Part shown: positions 25,834 to 34,645 of the stretch, piece after piece
How the letters are laid out: each line of letters opens with the position of its first letter
Position numbering within the stretch: the first letter of the stretch is position 1
Assembly (NCBI GenBank): GCA_022821845.1
Contig: JAJECT010000006.1
Location: forward strand, 1-45,117
Source: Rhodothermales bacterium
GTDB lineage: Bacteria > Bacteroidota > Rhodothermia > Rhodothermales > VXPQ01
Reading direction: 5' to 3'
Length of the DNA stretch: 45,117 nucleotides
Program-made: the position numbers and the translations under genes
The notes under the pieces: model-generated
What the model was told of the DNA's origin: nothing
Databases searched by the model: none
Seen by the model: only the letters and a program-made list of their open reading frames with translations

Positions 25834-25865
25834 AACGGCGCAGCAAGCGGCTTCGCAGGAAAAGC

Positions 25866-26153
25866 CTACGGAACCATCGGGCGGGATTTTTTCGGCGCGT
25901 CTTCCTCGGCGGCGGGCCGAACGAGAATCGCCCAGATGATCTCCAGGTAACCGCCCAGAATAATCAGCGGGGCTACGTACAGGGAAATGAATCCGTCCAC
26001 CTCGTTTTCGATGCGCATCATGGCGTATCCCAACGCCACCATCGCTATGCCCAGAAGAAGCAACACGTAATTTTTTCGACGAAACACCATGCGCGTACCG
26101 CGGCGCTGCTTGCGGGCCTGCGGCGTGCGACGTCGTCCGGAAGGTCTTGCCAT
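25866..26153 (-). CDS. DUF3098 small membrane protein
   Basis: A 95-residue protein, MARPSGRRRTPQARKQRR followed by 'FRRKNYVLLLLGIAMVALGYAMM' and 'LYVAPLIILGGYLEIIWAILV'. The two hydrophobic helices around a short loop and the basic N-terminus fit DUF3098, a family of unknown function common in Bacteroidota and relatives. It lies in the gap between namZ and dacB on the opposite strand. The frame stays open far upstream, antisense to dacB, but the ATG at 26153 matches the family and the rest is a shadow. Confidence 0.75.
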   Translation of the reverse strand: MARPSGRRRTPQARKQRRGTRMVFRRKNYVLLLLGIAMVALGYAMMRIENEVDGFISLYVAPLIILGGYLEIIWAILVRPAAEEDAPKKSRPMVP

Positions 26154-26294
26154 GGATCCGAGAGAAAACAGGAGGCGTATCGAAAGATAGCGCCAAAAAT
26201 ACTTGAGGATACTCCGATTAAAGCGAACCCGACGGACGTATTCAGGTTCCATCCCCTTCCGGTCCCCTACCCCGCAGCCCCATACCGAAACAAG

Positions 26295-27737
26295 GTGCCC
26301 GCTCCGAAACGCTTCCTTGCCCTCCCGCTTGCTGCGCTCGCCGCGCTTGCCTTCGCGACCGCCCCTGCAGGCCCGCCCGCCAACCTTGCCGACCGCCTCG
26401 ACGCCATCCTCTCGAATAACGCGCTCTGGGGCGTATACGTACAGCATGTCGAAACCGGCGAAACCTGGTACGAGCGCAACGCCTCGAACGCTTTTCTGCC
26501 CGCCTCCAATCAAAAGATTTTTACGACCGCCGCGGCGCTTGACGCCCTCGGCAGCGAGTACCGGTATCGGACGGCGCTGTATTTCGACGGGCAGGTGGAA
26601 GGCAGCGCGCTGAAAGGCAATCTTGTGCTGCGCGGGTCGGGCGACCCCACGTTCGGGAGCGAACTGGTTCCTGGCGAGGATCCGCTCAGACAATGGGCGC
26701 AGGACCTGGCAGGCATGGGCGTAACGCGCATCGAAGGGCGTATCGTGGGCGACGACAACGTCTTCGACGACCGTTCGTACGCGGAGGGATGGGATATCGA
26801 ATTCATTACCGCAAGCGCCAGCCGCGAGGTGGGCGTAAGCATCAGCGGCCTGGCCTGGAACGACAATGTGGTGCTGGTCCGGATTCGGGCAAGCGCGCCG
26901 GGACGCCCCCCCCGGATCACGATGGAACCGGATGGATTTCTGGATTTCCAGAACCGGATGGTCACGGCCAATCGGCGGCGGGGCATCGCCATAACCACCC
27001 GGCGGGATTTCCGCAACGAACGCATTACCCTGCAAGGCAGCCTCCCCCGCGCATATCGCGGCTCCATCGGCGTTCCGGCGACGAATCCGACGCTCCTCGC
27101 CGCCACGGTCCTGACGAAATACCTGCGCGAACGAGGCGTAGAAGTGCAAGGGGAACCCGCAGACATAGACGACCTGGTCAATTTCCGGTACGACCGGGAG
27201 CAGCCCTTGTTTGCGCGCGTATCGCCCCCCTTGCTGGACATTTTGCATATCGTCAACAAGAAGAGCAACAATTTCTACGCAGAGCAAGTGTTTCGGACCT
27301 ATGCGCCCGGCGGCTCCGCGGAAGGGGCCGAAAACCGCATCAAACAATTGCTCGCCGAGGCCGGCGCCCCAACCAGCGGCATCGCCGCGCGCGACGGATC
27401 GGGATTGTCGCGCAAGAACATGATTACCCCCCGCGCCATGGGGCATCTATTGGCCTGGATGTACGATCACGAAGAACGCGACGCGTTCCTGGGCTCGCTT
27501 GCCCGGGGCGGCGAACGCGGATCCACGCTTCGCTACCGGCTGAACCGGACGCCGGTGCGGGCCAAAACGGGCTCCCTTCAGTTTGTGCGCGCGCTGAGCG
27601 GCTACGTTACCACACAAGACGGACAAACGCTGGCCTTCGCGATCTTCGCCAACAACTGCACCGGATCGACCTACCGCATCACGCAAACGATCGATCGCCT
27701 CGTGATGGAACTGGCGGCCTCTTCTTCTTTGTCTTAA
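26295..27737 (+). CDS. dacB: D-alanyl-D-alanine carboxypeptidase/endopeptidase (PBP4 family)
   Basis: A 480-residue peptidase S13 (PBP4/DacB). It trims the terminal D-Ala and cleaves cross-links in the periplasm. The active-site motifs are S71-x-x-K74 ('ASNQKIFTTAAAL'), SNN at about residue 324 ('NKKSNNFYAEQ') and KTG at about 423 ('RAKTGSL'). Between the first two is the long insertion typical of the family. A GTG start at 26295 gives a signal peptide (MPAPKRFLALPLAALAALAF). The frame is open far upstream, but there it only shadows namZ. It is followed 13 bases later by a MreD-like gene. Confidence 0.92.
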   Translation: MPAPKRFLALPLAALAALAFATAPAGPPANLADRLDAILSNNALWGVYVQHVETGETWYERNASNAFLPASNQKIFTTAAALDALGSEYRYRTALYFDGQVEGSALKGNLVLRGSGDPTFGSELVPGEDPLRQWAQDLAGMGVTRIEGRIVGDDNVFDDRSYAEGWDIEFITASASREVGVSISGLAWNDNVVLVRIRASAPGRPPRITMEPDGFLDFQNRMVTANRRRGIAITTRRDFRNERITLQGSLPRAYRGSIGVPATNPTLLAATVLTKYLRERGVEVQGEPADIDDLVNFRYDREQPLFARVSPPLLDILHIVNKKSNNFYAEQVFRTYAPGGSAEGAENRIKQLLAEAGAPTSGIAARDGSGLSRKNMITPRAMGHLLAWMYDHEERDAFLGSLARGGERGSTLRYRLNRTPVRAKTGSLQFVRALSGYVTTQDGQTLAFAIFANNCTGSTYRITQTIDRLVMELAASSSLS

Positions 27738-27750
27738 GGCCGGCGCCCTT

Positions 27751-28227
27751 ATGTCTCCATCGCATTACCGCATACTCGTCGGCGCGCTGATCGTCGCTGC
27801 GCAATGGCTGGTCCTGGGGCGGCTCCAGCTCTGGAATTCCTGGCCGGACGCAGTGCTGCTCTACGTGGCCTGGACGGGCCTGAAACTGGGGCGACGGCAA
27901 GGCGCCCTGACCGGATTCGCAAGCGGTTTCGCGATGGACGCCCTGTATGGAACATGGGGCATTCAGATGTTCGCGAAAACGACGACGGGCTTCCTCATGG
28001 GCCTGTTCCAGTCCACCGAGCGGCAAATTCTCCCGATGATTCCTTCGTTCATCCTTGGCGGCAGCCTTGCCGTAGCCTTGCTGCACAACGGCCTGTTCGC
28101 CGTATTTACCGCCCTGAGCGCCGGCACGAAGAATATATCCATCGTAACCGGCGTATGGCTTGGATCCTCGATCTACACCGCCGCCCTCGCCGGTCTGGCG
28201 ATGCTCTTCGCAAAAAGAACGCGCTGA
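27751..28227 (+). CDS. mreD: MreD-like rod-shape-determining membrane protein
   Basis: A 158-residue protein with four to five hydrophobic segments. The pattern 'WPDAVLLYVAWTGLKLGRRQGALTGFASGFAMDALYGTWGIQMFAKTTTGFLMG' is that of MreD, the small inner-membrane partner of MreB and MreC in wall elongation. It is 13 bases after dacB, which fits a wall-synthesis group. MreB and MreC are not adjacent here, which is unusual, so an MreD-like paralogue is possible. Confidence 0.65.
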   Translation: MSPSHYRILVGALIVAAQWLVLGRLQLWNSWPDAVLLYVAWTGLKLGRRQGALTGFASGFAMDALYGTWGIQMFAKTTTGFLMGLFQSTERQILPMIPSFILGGSLAVALLHNGLFAVFTALSAGTKNISIVTGVWLGSSIYTAALAGLAMLFAKRTR

Positions 28228-28258
28228 GGCGCCGGACGAAGCGGTCCTGATCGGCGCG

Positions 28259-29146
28259 CTACAGGTGGGGACGAAACGCCTCGACCACGCGAGGGCGCGT
28301 CTCGTCCGTAATCTCGACCAGCGGCAAGCGCAGGCGGCCCGCCATCCGCCCCATTTCCGCCAGCATGGCCTTGACGGGAATCGGGTTCGTCTCGTAGAAA
28401 CAGGCCCGCATCGCGGCGAGCAAATGGAAATGTCCCTGGCGCGCCTCCTCGAAACGGCCCGCCAGCGCAGCGCGGGCGAAGGCCGAAAACGCCGCGGGCA
28501 ACACATTGGCCACCACCGAAATCACGCCATGCCCGCCCAGGGCGACCAGCGGCAACGTCATTTCGTCGTCGCCGGAATACACCGCCAAATGATCGGGACG
28601 GCCCGCGAGCAAGTCGCCTATTTGCGCAATGCTTCCCGAGGCTTCCTTGACGCCCGCCACCGAGGGAACCTCCTGCGCCAGCGCCAGCATGGTTTCCGGA
28701 AGAATATTGAAACTGGTGCGGCCCGGCACGTTGTACAGCACGATGGGGCAATCCGCGGCGGCGGCGATAGCCTGTACGTGGGCCTTGAAGCCTGCTTGCG
28801 TCGGCTTGTTGTAATACGGCCCCACCACAAGCAAGCCGGCGGCGCCGGCGGCCTGCGCCTGCTTCGAAAACACGATGCTTTCGCTTGTGGAATTGTTGCC
28901 CGTCCCCACAATGACGGGTACGCGCCCCGCCACATGCGCTATGGCGTCAGACACCAGCCGCTCGCGCTCGGCGGGCCAGATCGTGGCGTTCTCGCCCGTC
29001 GTGCCCAGTACGACCAGCGCTTCCACGCCCTCTGCAATCTGCCAGTCCACGTGCCGACGAAACGCCTCGTAATCGATGCGGTCTCCATCCGGAGTAAACG
29101 GCGTTACGAGCGCGACGCCCGTGCCGGTAAAAAGAAAATCGCTCAT
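28259..29146 (-). CDS. dapA: 4-hydroxy-tetrahydrodipicolinate synthase
   Basis: A 295-residue class I aldolase that condenses pyruvate with aspartate semialdehyde in the diaminopimelate/lysine pathway. The Schiff-base lysine is K167 in 'AGVKEASGS', with T49-T50 ('LGTTGE') and Y138 ('LYNVPGR') completing the catalytic triad. The ATG at 29146 (MSDFLFTGTGVALVTPF) fits the family; the frame is open 20 codons further upstream but those would overlap dapB. It is the last gene of thrA-dapB-dapA, 44 bases after dapB. Confidence 0.95.
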   Translation of the reverse strand: MSDFLFTGTGVALVTPFTPDGDRIDYEAFRRHVDWQIAEGVEALVVLGTTGENATIWPAERERLVSDAIAHVAGRVPVIVGTGNNSTSESIVFSKQAQAAGAAGLLVVGPYYNKPTQAGFKAHVQAIAAAADCPIVLYNVPGRTSFNILPETMLALAQEVPSVAGVKEASGSIAQIGDLLAGRPDHLAVYSGDDEMTLPLVALGGHGVISVVANVLPAAFSAFARAALAGRFEEARQGHFHLLAAMRACFYETNPIPVKAMLAEMGRMAGRLRLPLVEITDETRPRVVEAFRPHL

Positions 29147-29190
29147 GCCTGTATCAGGATCCGATGATTCGGTAAGAAAATCCGGGCGCA

Positions 29191-29949
29191 TTACGCGCCC
29201 AGCCACTCGTCAAGGAGATCTTCGAGGGTGAAGAAACCTTTTCGGCCCGGCAGCCATTCGGCGGCCCGCACCGCGCCGAAGGCAAAGCCTCGCCGGTTTT
29301 TCGCCTCGTGCGAAAACGTCAGGTTGTCGAACGGGCTGTCGAGGGATATGTCGTGCTTGCCAACCACTTCGCCCAGCCGGGACGAGGTTACGTGCAACGC
29401 CTCCGGGGCGATGCGCCCGTGTTGCGTTTCCGGGGCCATATGCCGCTTCCTGTCGATCCCCTCCAGGATCAGGTCGCCCAGCATAAGCGCCGTGCCGGAA
29501 GGGCTGTCCGCCTTGCCGACATGGTGCGTTTCGCGCACCGCGACGTCGTATTCCGGCAACGCGTTCAAAAGCGGCAGGACGGCGCGGACGGCGCGCGCAA
29601 GCAACGCCACGCCGATAGAGAAGTTCGGCGCATAGAGGAGGGCGCCGTCGCGCTCGGCAACCAGCGCTTTTACCGCATCGAGGCGGTCGTACCAGCCCGT
29701 CGTGCCGATTACGGCGGGAATGCCCCAGCGAGCGTACCGTTCGATGTTTCCCGGCGCCGCGTCGGGAAGCGTAAAGTCGATGACCGCCTCCGCGCCGCGC
29801 AGCGCGGCGGGCCGCTCCGCCGAATCGGGCAGAGCCGGGTATCGGTCGATGCGCGCGTCGAACCGGGCCGCGATCTCGTGTCCGCGCTCCGCGGCGAGCC
29901 GGCTTACCGCCTCGCCCATCCGTCCCATTCCAGTCAATGCGATGCGCAT
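29191..29949 (-). CDS. dapB: 4-hydroxy-tetrahydrodipicolinate reductase
   Basis: A 252-residue NAD(P)H-dependent reductase, the step after DapA. The nucleotide site is GMGRMG (residues 7-12). The active-site block 'THHVGKADSPSGTA' (H142, H143, K146) and 'APNFSIGV' are present. It starts four bases after the thrA stop and precedes dapA, so the three genes form an operon that channels aspartate semialdehyde toward lysine and diaminopimelate. Confidence 0.95.
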   Translation of the reverse strand: MRIALTGMGRMGEAVSRLAAERGHEIAARFDARIDRYPALPDSAERPAALRGAEAVIDFTLPDAAPGNIERYARWGIPAVIGTTGWYDRLDAVKALVAERDGALLYAPNFSIGVALLARAVRAVLPLLNALPEYDVAVRETHHVGKADSPSGTALMLGDLILEGIDRKRHMAPETQHGRIAPEALHVTSSRLGEVVGKHDISLDSPFDNLTFSHEAKNRRGFAFGAVRAAEWLPGRKGFFTLEDLLDEWLGA

Positions 29950-29953
29950 GGCG

Positions 29954-32422
29954 TCAGGCCCCCAGTTCGGCTGCCTTGATAAGATCGGCCAGGATGCCGG
30001 CGGCAGTCACCTGCGGACCCGCGCCGGGACCCTGCACCACCAGCGGATTGTCAAGGTATCGTTCCGTGGTGTACACCACCATGTTGTTGCTGCCGTCGAG
30101 CCGGGCAAAAGGCGAACCCTGCTCGATGCGCCGCGTTTGCACGCTCAGCCGGCCCTCCTCCATGCGGCCTATGTACTGCAAGCGTTGCCCTGCGGCGGCC
30201 GCTTCCTCCATCCGTTCTCGCCATGCGTCGTCCAGTTCGGGAAGGCGCTCCATGAATTCGGCGAGCGGAATGGCGCGCAAGGCGGGCGGCACCAGCGAAT
30301 CGACCGAAATATCGCTGCGCTCGACGCGAAGCCCCGCCTCCCGGGCCAGAATAAGAATCTTGCGGGCCACGTCTTCCCCTTGCAAGTCTTCCCTCGGATC
30401 TGGCTCGGTGTATCCTTTCTGGCGGGCGGCGCGCACCGCTTCCGAAAACTTCATGCCCGTCGCCATGCCGTAGAAAATATACGCCAGCGTCCCCGAAAAC
30501 ACGCCTTCGATGCGGATCACCTGGTCGCCGCTCCGAATCAGGTCCTGCAACGTGGAAAGGACCGGAAGCCCCGCCCCTACCGTCGTTTCGTAGAGATACG
30601 GAACCTGCCGCCGATGCGCCGTACTCAGAAGTTCTTCGTAGAACGCCTGATCTTGCGTATTGGCGCGCTTGTTGGGCGTGATGATCGATATGGAGCGAGA
30701 CAAGAGGTCCGGATACTTCGCCGCCACTTCCTCGGAAGCCGTGGCGTCGATCACCATCATCCGGTGCAGCCGCCCTTCCCGGAGCTGGTCCATCACGGCG
30801 TCGATGCCCCCCTCTTCGCCCTGTTCGAGCGCGTTAAGCGCCTCGGCAAAGGGAATGCCGCCCAGGTTCCAGGCCATTTTTCGGGTATTCGCCAGACCCA
30901 CAAGGTGGATATTCAGCCGAAGGGTATGCAAAAGCGTTTCTTGCTGATCCTCCAGCATTTTGAGCAGCGCCCGCCCCACGACGCCCGCCCCGATAAGAAA
31001 AACGTGCACCCGGTGCCGCAACAGAGCGAACTCGTCGTGAAGCACATGCACGGCGTGCTTGCCTTCCGCATCGGAGACCACCGCGGAAATGTTCGTTTCC
31101 GAGGCGCCCTGCGCAATAGCCAGCACATTGACGCCATCCCGCCCCAGCGTAGAGAACATGCGTCCGGCCAGGCCCGGGCGCTGGCGCATGTTGTCCCCCA
31201 CAACGGACACGATGGCGCATTGTCCGATGGAAAACACGCGCGCCACGTCGCCCCGGACCAGTTCAAGTTCGAATTCTTCCCGAATGAGGCGCGTGGAAAT
31301 TTCGGCGTTGTCCGACGAAACCACCGCGCACAGGCTCTGCTCCGAAGAAGCCTGCGCAATCAAAAACACATTGATGTTGCGGGCGGCCAGCGCCGTGAGC
31401 GCGCGGGCGGAAATGCCGGGTATCCCCACAAGCCCGGTTCCTTCCAGCATCACCACCGCCACGTCCCGAATCGTGGTAATGGCTTTGACATGCCCCTCCA
31501 TCGTCGTGGTGTCCTCTGAAATCAGGGTGCCCGGCGCCGATGGATTCAGCGTATTCCGGATGCAAAGCGGAATATTCCGGGCAAGCAAGGGGCGCATCGT
31601 GCGGGAATGCAATACTTCCGCCCCGAAATAGGCCAACTCCGACGCTTCCCGATAACTAAGGCGGGGCAGCGCGAACGCTTCGGGCGCCAGCCGGGGGTCG
31701 GCGGACAGCACCCCGTCCACATCGGTCCAGATCGTAACCCGCTCCGCTCCAAGCGCGCCCGCGATGATCGTGGCCGTATAATCGCTCCCCGAACGGCCCA
31801 GCGTGGTCGATACCTTGCGCAGCGTGGACCCGATATATCCGGTCGCGACGAAAATATCCTCCTTGTCCGCGGAGGCGAAGCGGGCGCGGACCCGTTCGTC
31901 CGTCTCGTCGAACAGCACGTTGGCCTCGCCGAACGAAGCATCCGTGCAAATGAATTCCCGGGCGTCTACGGCTTCCGCCCCCTGCCCCGCCGCGCGAAAG
32001 GCAGCCGCCACGATGGGCGCGGAAAGTTGCTCGCCAATGCCAAGCACCGCGTCGCGGGCCCGGTCCGTACATTCCCGCAGGAGGTACACCCCGTCGAGCA
32101 GTTCGGTAAGTTCCAGCATCCTGGCGTCCACGACGCCCCGCAAGGCGTCCCGGTCCGCGTCGCTCGCCACCGCATCCGCAACGGCAAGGTGCCGCGCGCC
32201 AAGATCCTGAAGTATCTCGCCATGGTTGCCTGCGCGCGCAAGCGCCAGTTCGATGGCTTCGAGCAGCGTGTCCGTCACGCCGCCCAGCGCCGATACGACG
32301 ACGATGCGAAGCCCGTCGCAGTCCTCCTCCAGCACGAGGTTGGCCACCTGCCGAATGCGCTCCGCCGTCGCCACGGAGGTGCCGCCAAACTTGTGTACGT
32401 AAACGGGGCGCTGAGAGGGCAT
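29954..32422 (-). CDS. thrA: Bifunctional aspartate kinase / homoserine dehydrogenase
   Basis: An 822-residue fusion. The N-terminal aspartate kinase has KFGGTSV (residues 11-17) and 'GRSGSDYTATIIAGAL'. The middle holds two ACT-type segments ('TTIRDVAVVMLEGTGLVGIPGISARALTALAARNINVFLIAQASSE' and 'CAIVSVVGDNMRQRPGLAGRMF') that usually bind threonine for feedback control. The C-terminal homoserine dehydrogenase has 'FLIGAGVVGRAL', 'ITPNKRANT' and 'VFSGTLAYIF'. It supplies aspartyl phosphate and homoserine for threonine, methionine and, through the kinase, for dapA/dapB just downstream. The ATG at 32422 begins the family sequence; a TTG at 32440 would add six residues. Confidence 0.95.
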   Translation of the reverse strand: MPSQRPVYVHKFGGTSVATAERIRQVANLVLEEDCDGLRIVVVSALGGVTDTLLEAIELALARAGNHGEILQDLGARHLAVADAVASDADRDALRGVVDARMLELTELLDGVYLLRECTDRARDAVLGIGEQLSAPIVAAAFRAAGQGAEAVDAREFICTDASFGEANVLFDETDERVRARFASADKEDIFVATGYIGSTLRKVSTTLGRSGSDYTATIIAGALGAERVTIWTDVDGVLSADPRLAPEAFALPRLSYREASELAYFGAEVLHSRTMRPLLARNIPLCIRNTLNPSAPGTLISEDTTTMEGHVKAITTIRDVAVVMLEGTGLVGIPGISARALTALAARNINVFLIAQASSEQSLCAVVSSDNAEISTRLIREEFELELVRGDVARVFSIGQCAIVSVVGDNMRQRPGLAGRMFSTLGRDGVNVLAIAQGASETNISAVVSDAEGKHAVHVLHDEFALLRHRVHVFLIGAGVVGRALLKMLEDQQETLLHTLRLNIHLVGLANTRKMAWNLGGIPFAEALNALEQGEEGGIDAVMDQLREGRLHRMMVIDATASEEVAAKYPDLLSRSISIITPNKRANTQDQAFYEELLSTAHRRQVPYLYETTVGAGLPVLSTLQDLIRSGDQVIRIEGVFSGTLAYIFYGMATGMKFSEAVRAARQKGYTEPDPREDLQGEDVARKILILAREAGLRVERSDISVDSLVPPALRAIPLAEFMERLPELDDAWRERMEEAAAAGQRLQYIGRMEEGRLSVQTRRIEQGSPFARLDGSNNMVVYTTERYLDNPLVVQGPGAGPQVTAAGILADLIKAAELGA

Positions 32423-32531
32423 GGGAGGATGCAAAGTCAATGGGGATGGCTGCGCCAGTCGGTCGAACCCGAACGCCGGGAAACCGTTTCGACGACGCGT
32501 CGTCCCGGCGCGGATATTCGTTCCCGGAAAT

Positions 32532-32629
32532 CAGCGTATTCTGAAGGATATTCCGGTAAGATACGCCGGAAGAAGAAGACGCGGAACGATTAATGAAAGG
32601 ATACGCTGATTAAATCCACGAAGCGCAGA
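32532..32629. repeat. Repeat cluster upstream of thrA (CAGCGTAT family)
   Basis: This part of the 253-base gap between thrA and the sulfatase holds CAGCGTAT at 32532, ATACGC near 32571-32576 (an inverted partner of the first), and a 30-base block at 32600-32629. The complement of that block matches 2294-2324 at about 26 of 31 positions. The thrA promoter must lie in or near this cluster, but no clear boxes are seen. Confidence 0.5.
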
Positions 32630-32675
32630 GGCTGCTTAAAGATTCGCTATGCAGGCGCGGCCTGTCCCATGCGGG

Positions 32676-34451
32676 TCACTCGGCGCGATGCGTGACTTCG
32701 ACCTGGTGCGGGCCGCGGACCAGATCCGGTTCTTCCAGAGAAACCTCAAGCCGGATCGGGCCGGGAGGGAGCCGGACGCCTTCGAACCGCGCAACGCCTT
32801 CGCCGGCGGCGACCTCGGCCGAATACGCCCTGTCCCCCGCCTGGAGCCGTGCCGCGAGCGGATGCTCGGAAGGATCGAACCGCGCCAGCAGGTCATAAGC
32901 GCCTTCGCCCCGCACGTCCAGTAGCCAGAACCCCTGCGCGTTGCGGCGCCATCCCCCCTGTACGGTGCGCCAGTCCTGCCGGGTAAGCACCGTGGGATTT
33001 TCATGGGGCGCGCCGATGCGAATGCGCGGGGGCGCATAGTTGTCGGGCCGGACGCTGCTTACGTCGTCGAACCAGGCGTCGTAGTGGGCTTTCAGGGTCT
33101 CCACGACATCGGGACGCGCGTCGCTCAGGTCCGCAAGGGCGTACGGATCCTCCAGCATATCGTACAATTCGAAGGCGGGCTCCCCTTCCGGAAGCGCTTC
33201 CAGCCCGAAACCGCTGTTGTTCACCAGTTTCCAGCGCGGGGTGCGCACGGAAACATGGTGATACCGGGCCGGCGCATTGCCCCGGTGCGATTGCAGGACA
33301 AGCATGCGGTCCCCCTGGTCCACCGTTTCGCCCAGCAACGCGGGCAACAGGCTTTCTCCGTCGATCATGCGATCGTCCGGCGCCGCCACGCCCGCCGCGT
33401 CCAGTATCGTGGGCATCAGGTCGATATGCGCCGAAATGTGGTTGTCGAGGCGTCCGGGCGCAAATCGCGCAGGCCACCGCGCCAGAAGCGGCGAACGAAT
33501 GCCCCCTTCGTACACCTCCCCTTTCATGCCTTTCATGCCCGCCACGTACCGGCGCGTGTTTGGTCCGTTATCCACCATGAACAGGACCAGCGTGTTCTCC
33601 GCGAGGCCCGCCTCGTCGAGCCAGGCCGCAAGGCGCCCTACGTTGTCGTCGATGTTGTCGATCATGGCGAAGATGCGGGCCAGGCGATCCGGGTCGTTCT
33701 CTTCGGGGAGCGGGTGGCCCGTCTCTTGCGGGAAGCCTGCGGGGTCCAGGTCCTCGGCGGCGTAGTAGGCGTACAGATCTTCCGGGACGTCGTGGTACGG
33801 AGAATGGGGGGCGTTCGCGGAAATGTAGGCAAAGAAGGGCCGCCCCCGGGCGTGTTCGCTTTCTATCCACCGCCGGGCCTCGTCAAAGTAAATATCGGTG
33901 CAATACCCGGTCATTTGCTCCAGTTCGCCATTGCGCAGCAATATCGGGTTGGTGTAGGCCCCTTCCGCGCCGGGCGGATCCGAGGGCTGCCCGATGCCCC
34001 CGCCCCGGTGCACAAGCGCCTCCTCGAACCCCTGATCTTGCGGACGCATGGGATAATTGTCCCCAAGGTGCCATTTCCCGAAAATGCCCGTCGCGTACCC
34101 TGCTTCTTGCAGCGCTTCCGCCACGGTGATTTCGTCCGGCTCCATCATGGCCCGGCCCACCCAGGTATCGACGACGCGGGTCCGGTAGTTATACCGGCCT
34201 GTCATGAGCGACGCCCGCGTAGGGGCGCACACCGGACTGACATAAAACGGATTGACCTGCATGCTCTCCGAAGCCAGTTCGTCGAGGTGGGGCGTCCGCA
34301 GAATCGGATTGCCCGTAAATCCGAAATCTCCGTACCCCTGATCGTCCGTAATGACGAGCACGATATTCGGGGGCGCCGGGGTATCCGGGGACGAGCCGCC
34401 GCATCCTGCGAAAAGAAGCAGCGAAAGAAAAAACAGGGAGGAAGCGCGCAT
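32676..34451 (-). CDS. Sulfatase (arylsulfatase family), lipoprotein
   Basis: A 591-residue type I sulfatase. MRASSLFFLSLLLFAGCGG is a lipoprotein signal with lipobox FAGC, so the enzyme sits on a membrane facing the periplasm or outside. The formylglycine site is C75-A-P-T-R ('CAPTRASLMTGR'). Metal-binding D36-D37 ('VITDDQGYGD'), 'GKWHLGDNYP' and 'MVDNGPNTRRY' (an Asn in place of the more common His in the DxGxx block) are present. The last 100 residues form an extra domain after the catalytic core. It removes sulfate esters, probably from algal or mucin-like polysaccharides. It follows a second sulfatase on the same strand, separated by a 187-base repeat region. No formylglycine-generating enzyme is in the window. 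Confidence 0.9.
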   Translation of the reverse strand: MRASSLFFLSLLLFAGCGGSSPDTPAPPNIVLVITDDQGYGDFGFTGNPILRTPHLDELASESMQVNPFYVSPVCAPTRASLMTGRYNYRTRVVDTWVGRAMMEPDEITVAEALQEAGYATGIFGKWHLGDNYPMRPQDQGFEEALVHRGGGIGQPSDPPGAEGAYTNPILLRNGELEQMTGYCTDIYFDEARRWIESEHARGRPFFAYISANAPHSPYHDVPEDLYAYYAAEDLDPAGFPQETGHPLPEENDPDRLARIFAMIDNIDDNVGRLAAWLDEAGLAENTLVLFMVDNGPNTRRYVAGMKGMKGEVYEGGIRSPLLARWPARFAPGRLDNHISAHIDLMPTILDAAGVAAPDDRMIDGESLLPALLGETVDQGDRMLVLQSHRGNAPARYHHVSVRTPRWKLVNNSGFGLEALPEGEPAFELYDMLEDPYALADLSDARPDVVETLKAHYDAWFDDVSSVRPDNYAPPRIRIGAPHENPTVLTRQDWRTVQGGWRRNAQGFWLLDVRGEGAYDLLARFDPSEHPLAARLQAGDRAYSAEVAAGEGVARFEGVRLPPGPIRLEVSLEEPDLVRGPHQVEVTHRAE

Positions 34452-34455
34452 CGTA

Positions 34456-34645
34456 CGGAAGGTTCGGGTGAATCGGGGAAAAGGACAGGAAGCAGGGATA
34501 TTTATAAAAAGAAAGGAAAATAAATAAAAGAAAGAAAAATGATAAAAAGCAGGGAAAATATTTTTATGTAGGGAAAATGTTGCATAGTAAAGAAATTTTA
34601 TAAAATAAGGGAAAATGACGTAAAGTCGGAAAAAATCTTCATTGC
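34456..34645. repeat. Ten imperfect 19-bp tandem repeats between two sulfatase genes
   Basis: Starting at 34456 and repeating every 19 bases (34475, 34494, 34513, 34532, 34551, 34570, 34589, 34608, 34627) the sequence shows a unit opening with AGGGAAAAT or a variant (AGGGATATT, AAGGAAAAT, AAGAAAAAT, AAAGAAATT, CGGAAAAAA) followed by a looser A/T-rich half. The exact copies AGGGAAAAT are at 34551, 34570 and 34608. Seen on the coding strand it is ATTTTCCCT. The array fills nearly the whole intergenic space and is much more A/T-rich than its surroundings. It could hold regulator sites or be neutral repeat expansion. Confidence 0.75.

Noticed and set aside
24582-26294. N-terminal extension of the DacB frame through namZ
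   Set aside because: It covers namZ in another frame and is arginine-rich without a fold; the signal peptide of DacB starts at the GTG at 26295.
26154-27446. N-terminal extension of the DUF3098 frame, antisense to dacB
   Set aside because: Only the last 95 residues match DUF3098; the rest is a shadow of dacB.
29702-31519. 605-residue open frame antisense to thrA
   Set aside because: It contains no recognised domain, lies wholly over thrA and dapB, and has the composition of a shadow frame.
34456-34645. CRISPR array
   Set aside because: The repeats are contiguous 19-bp units without spacers, and no cas gene is present.
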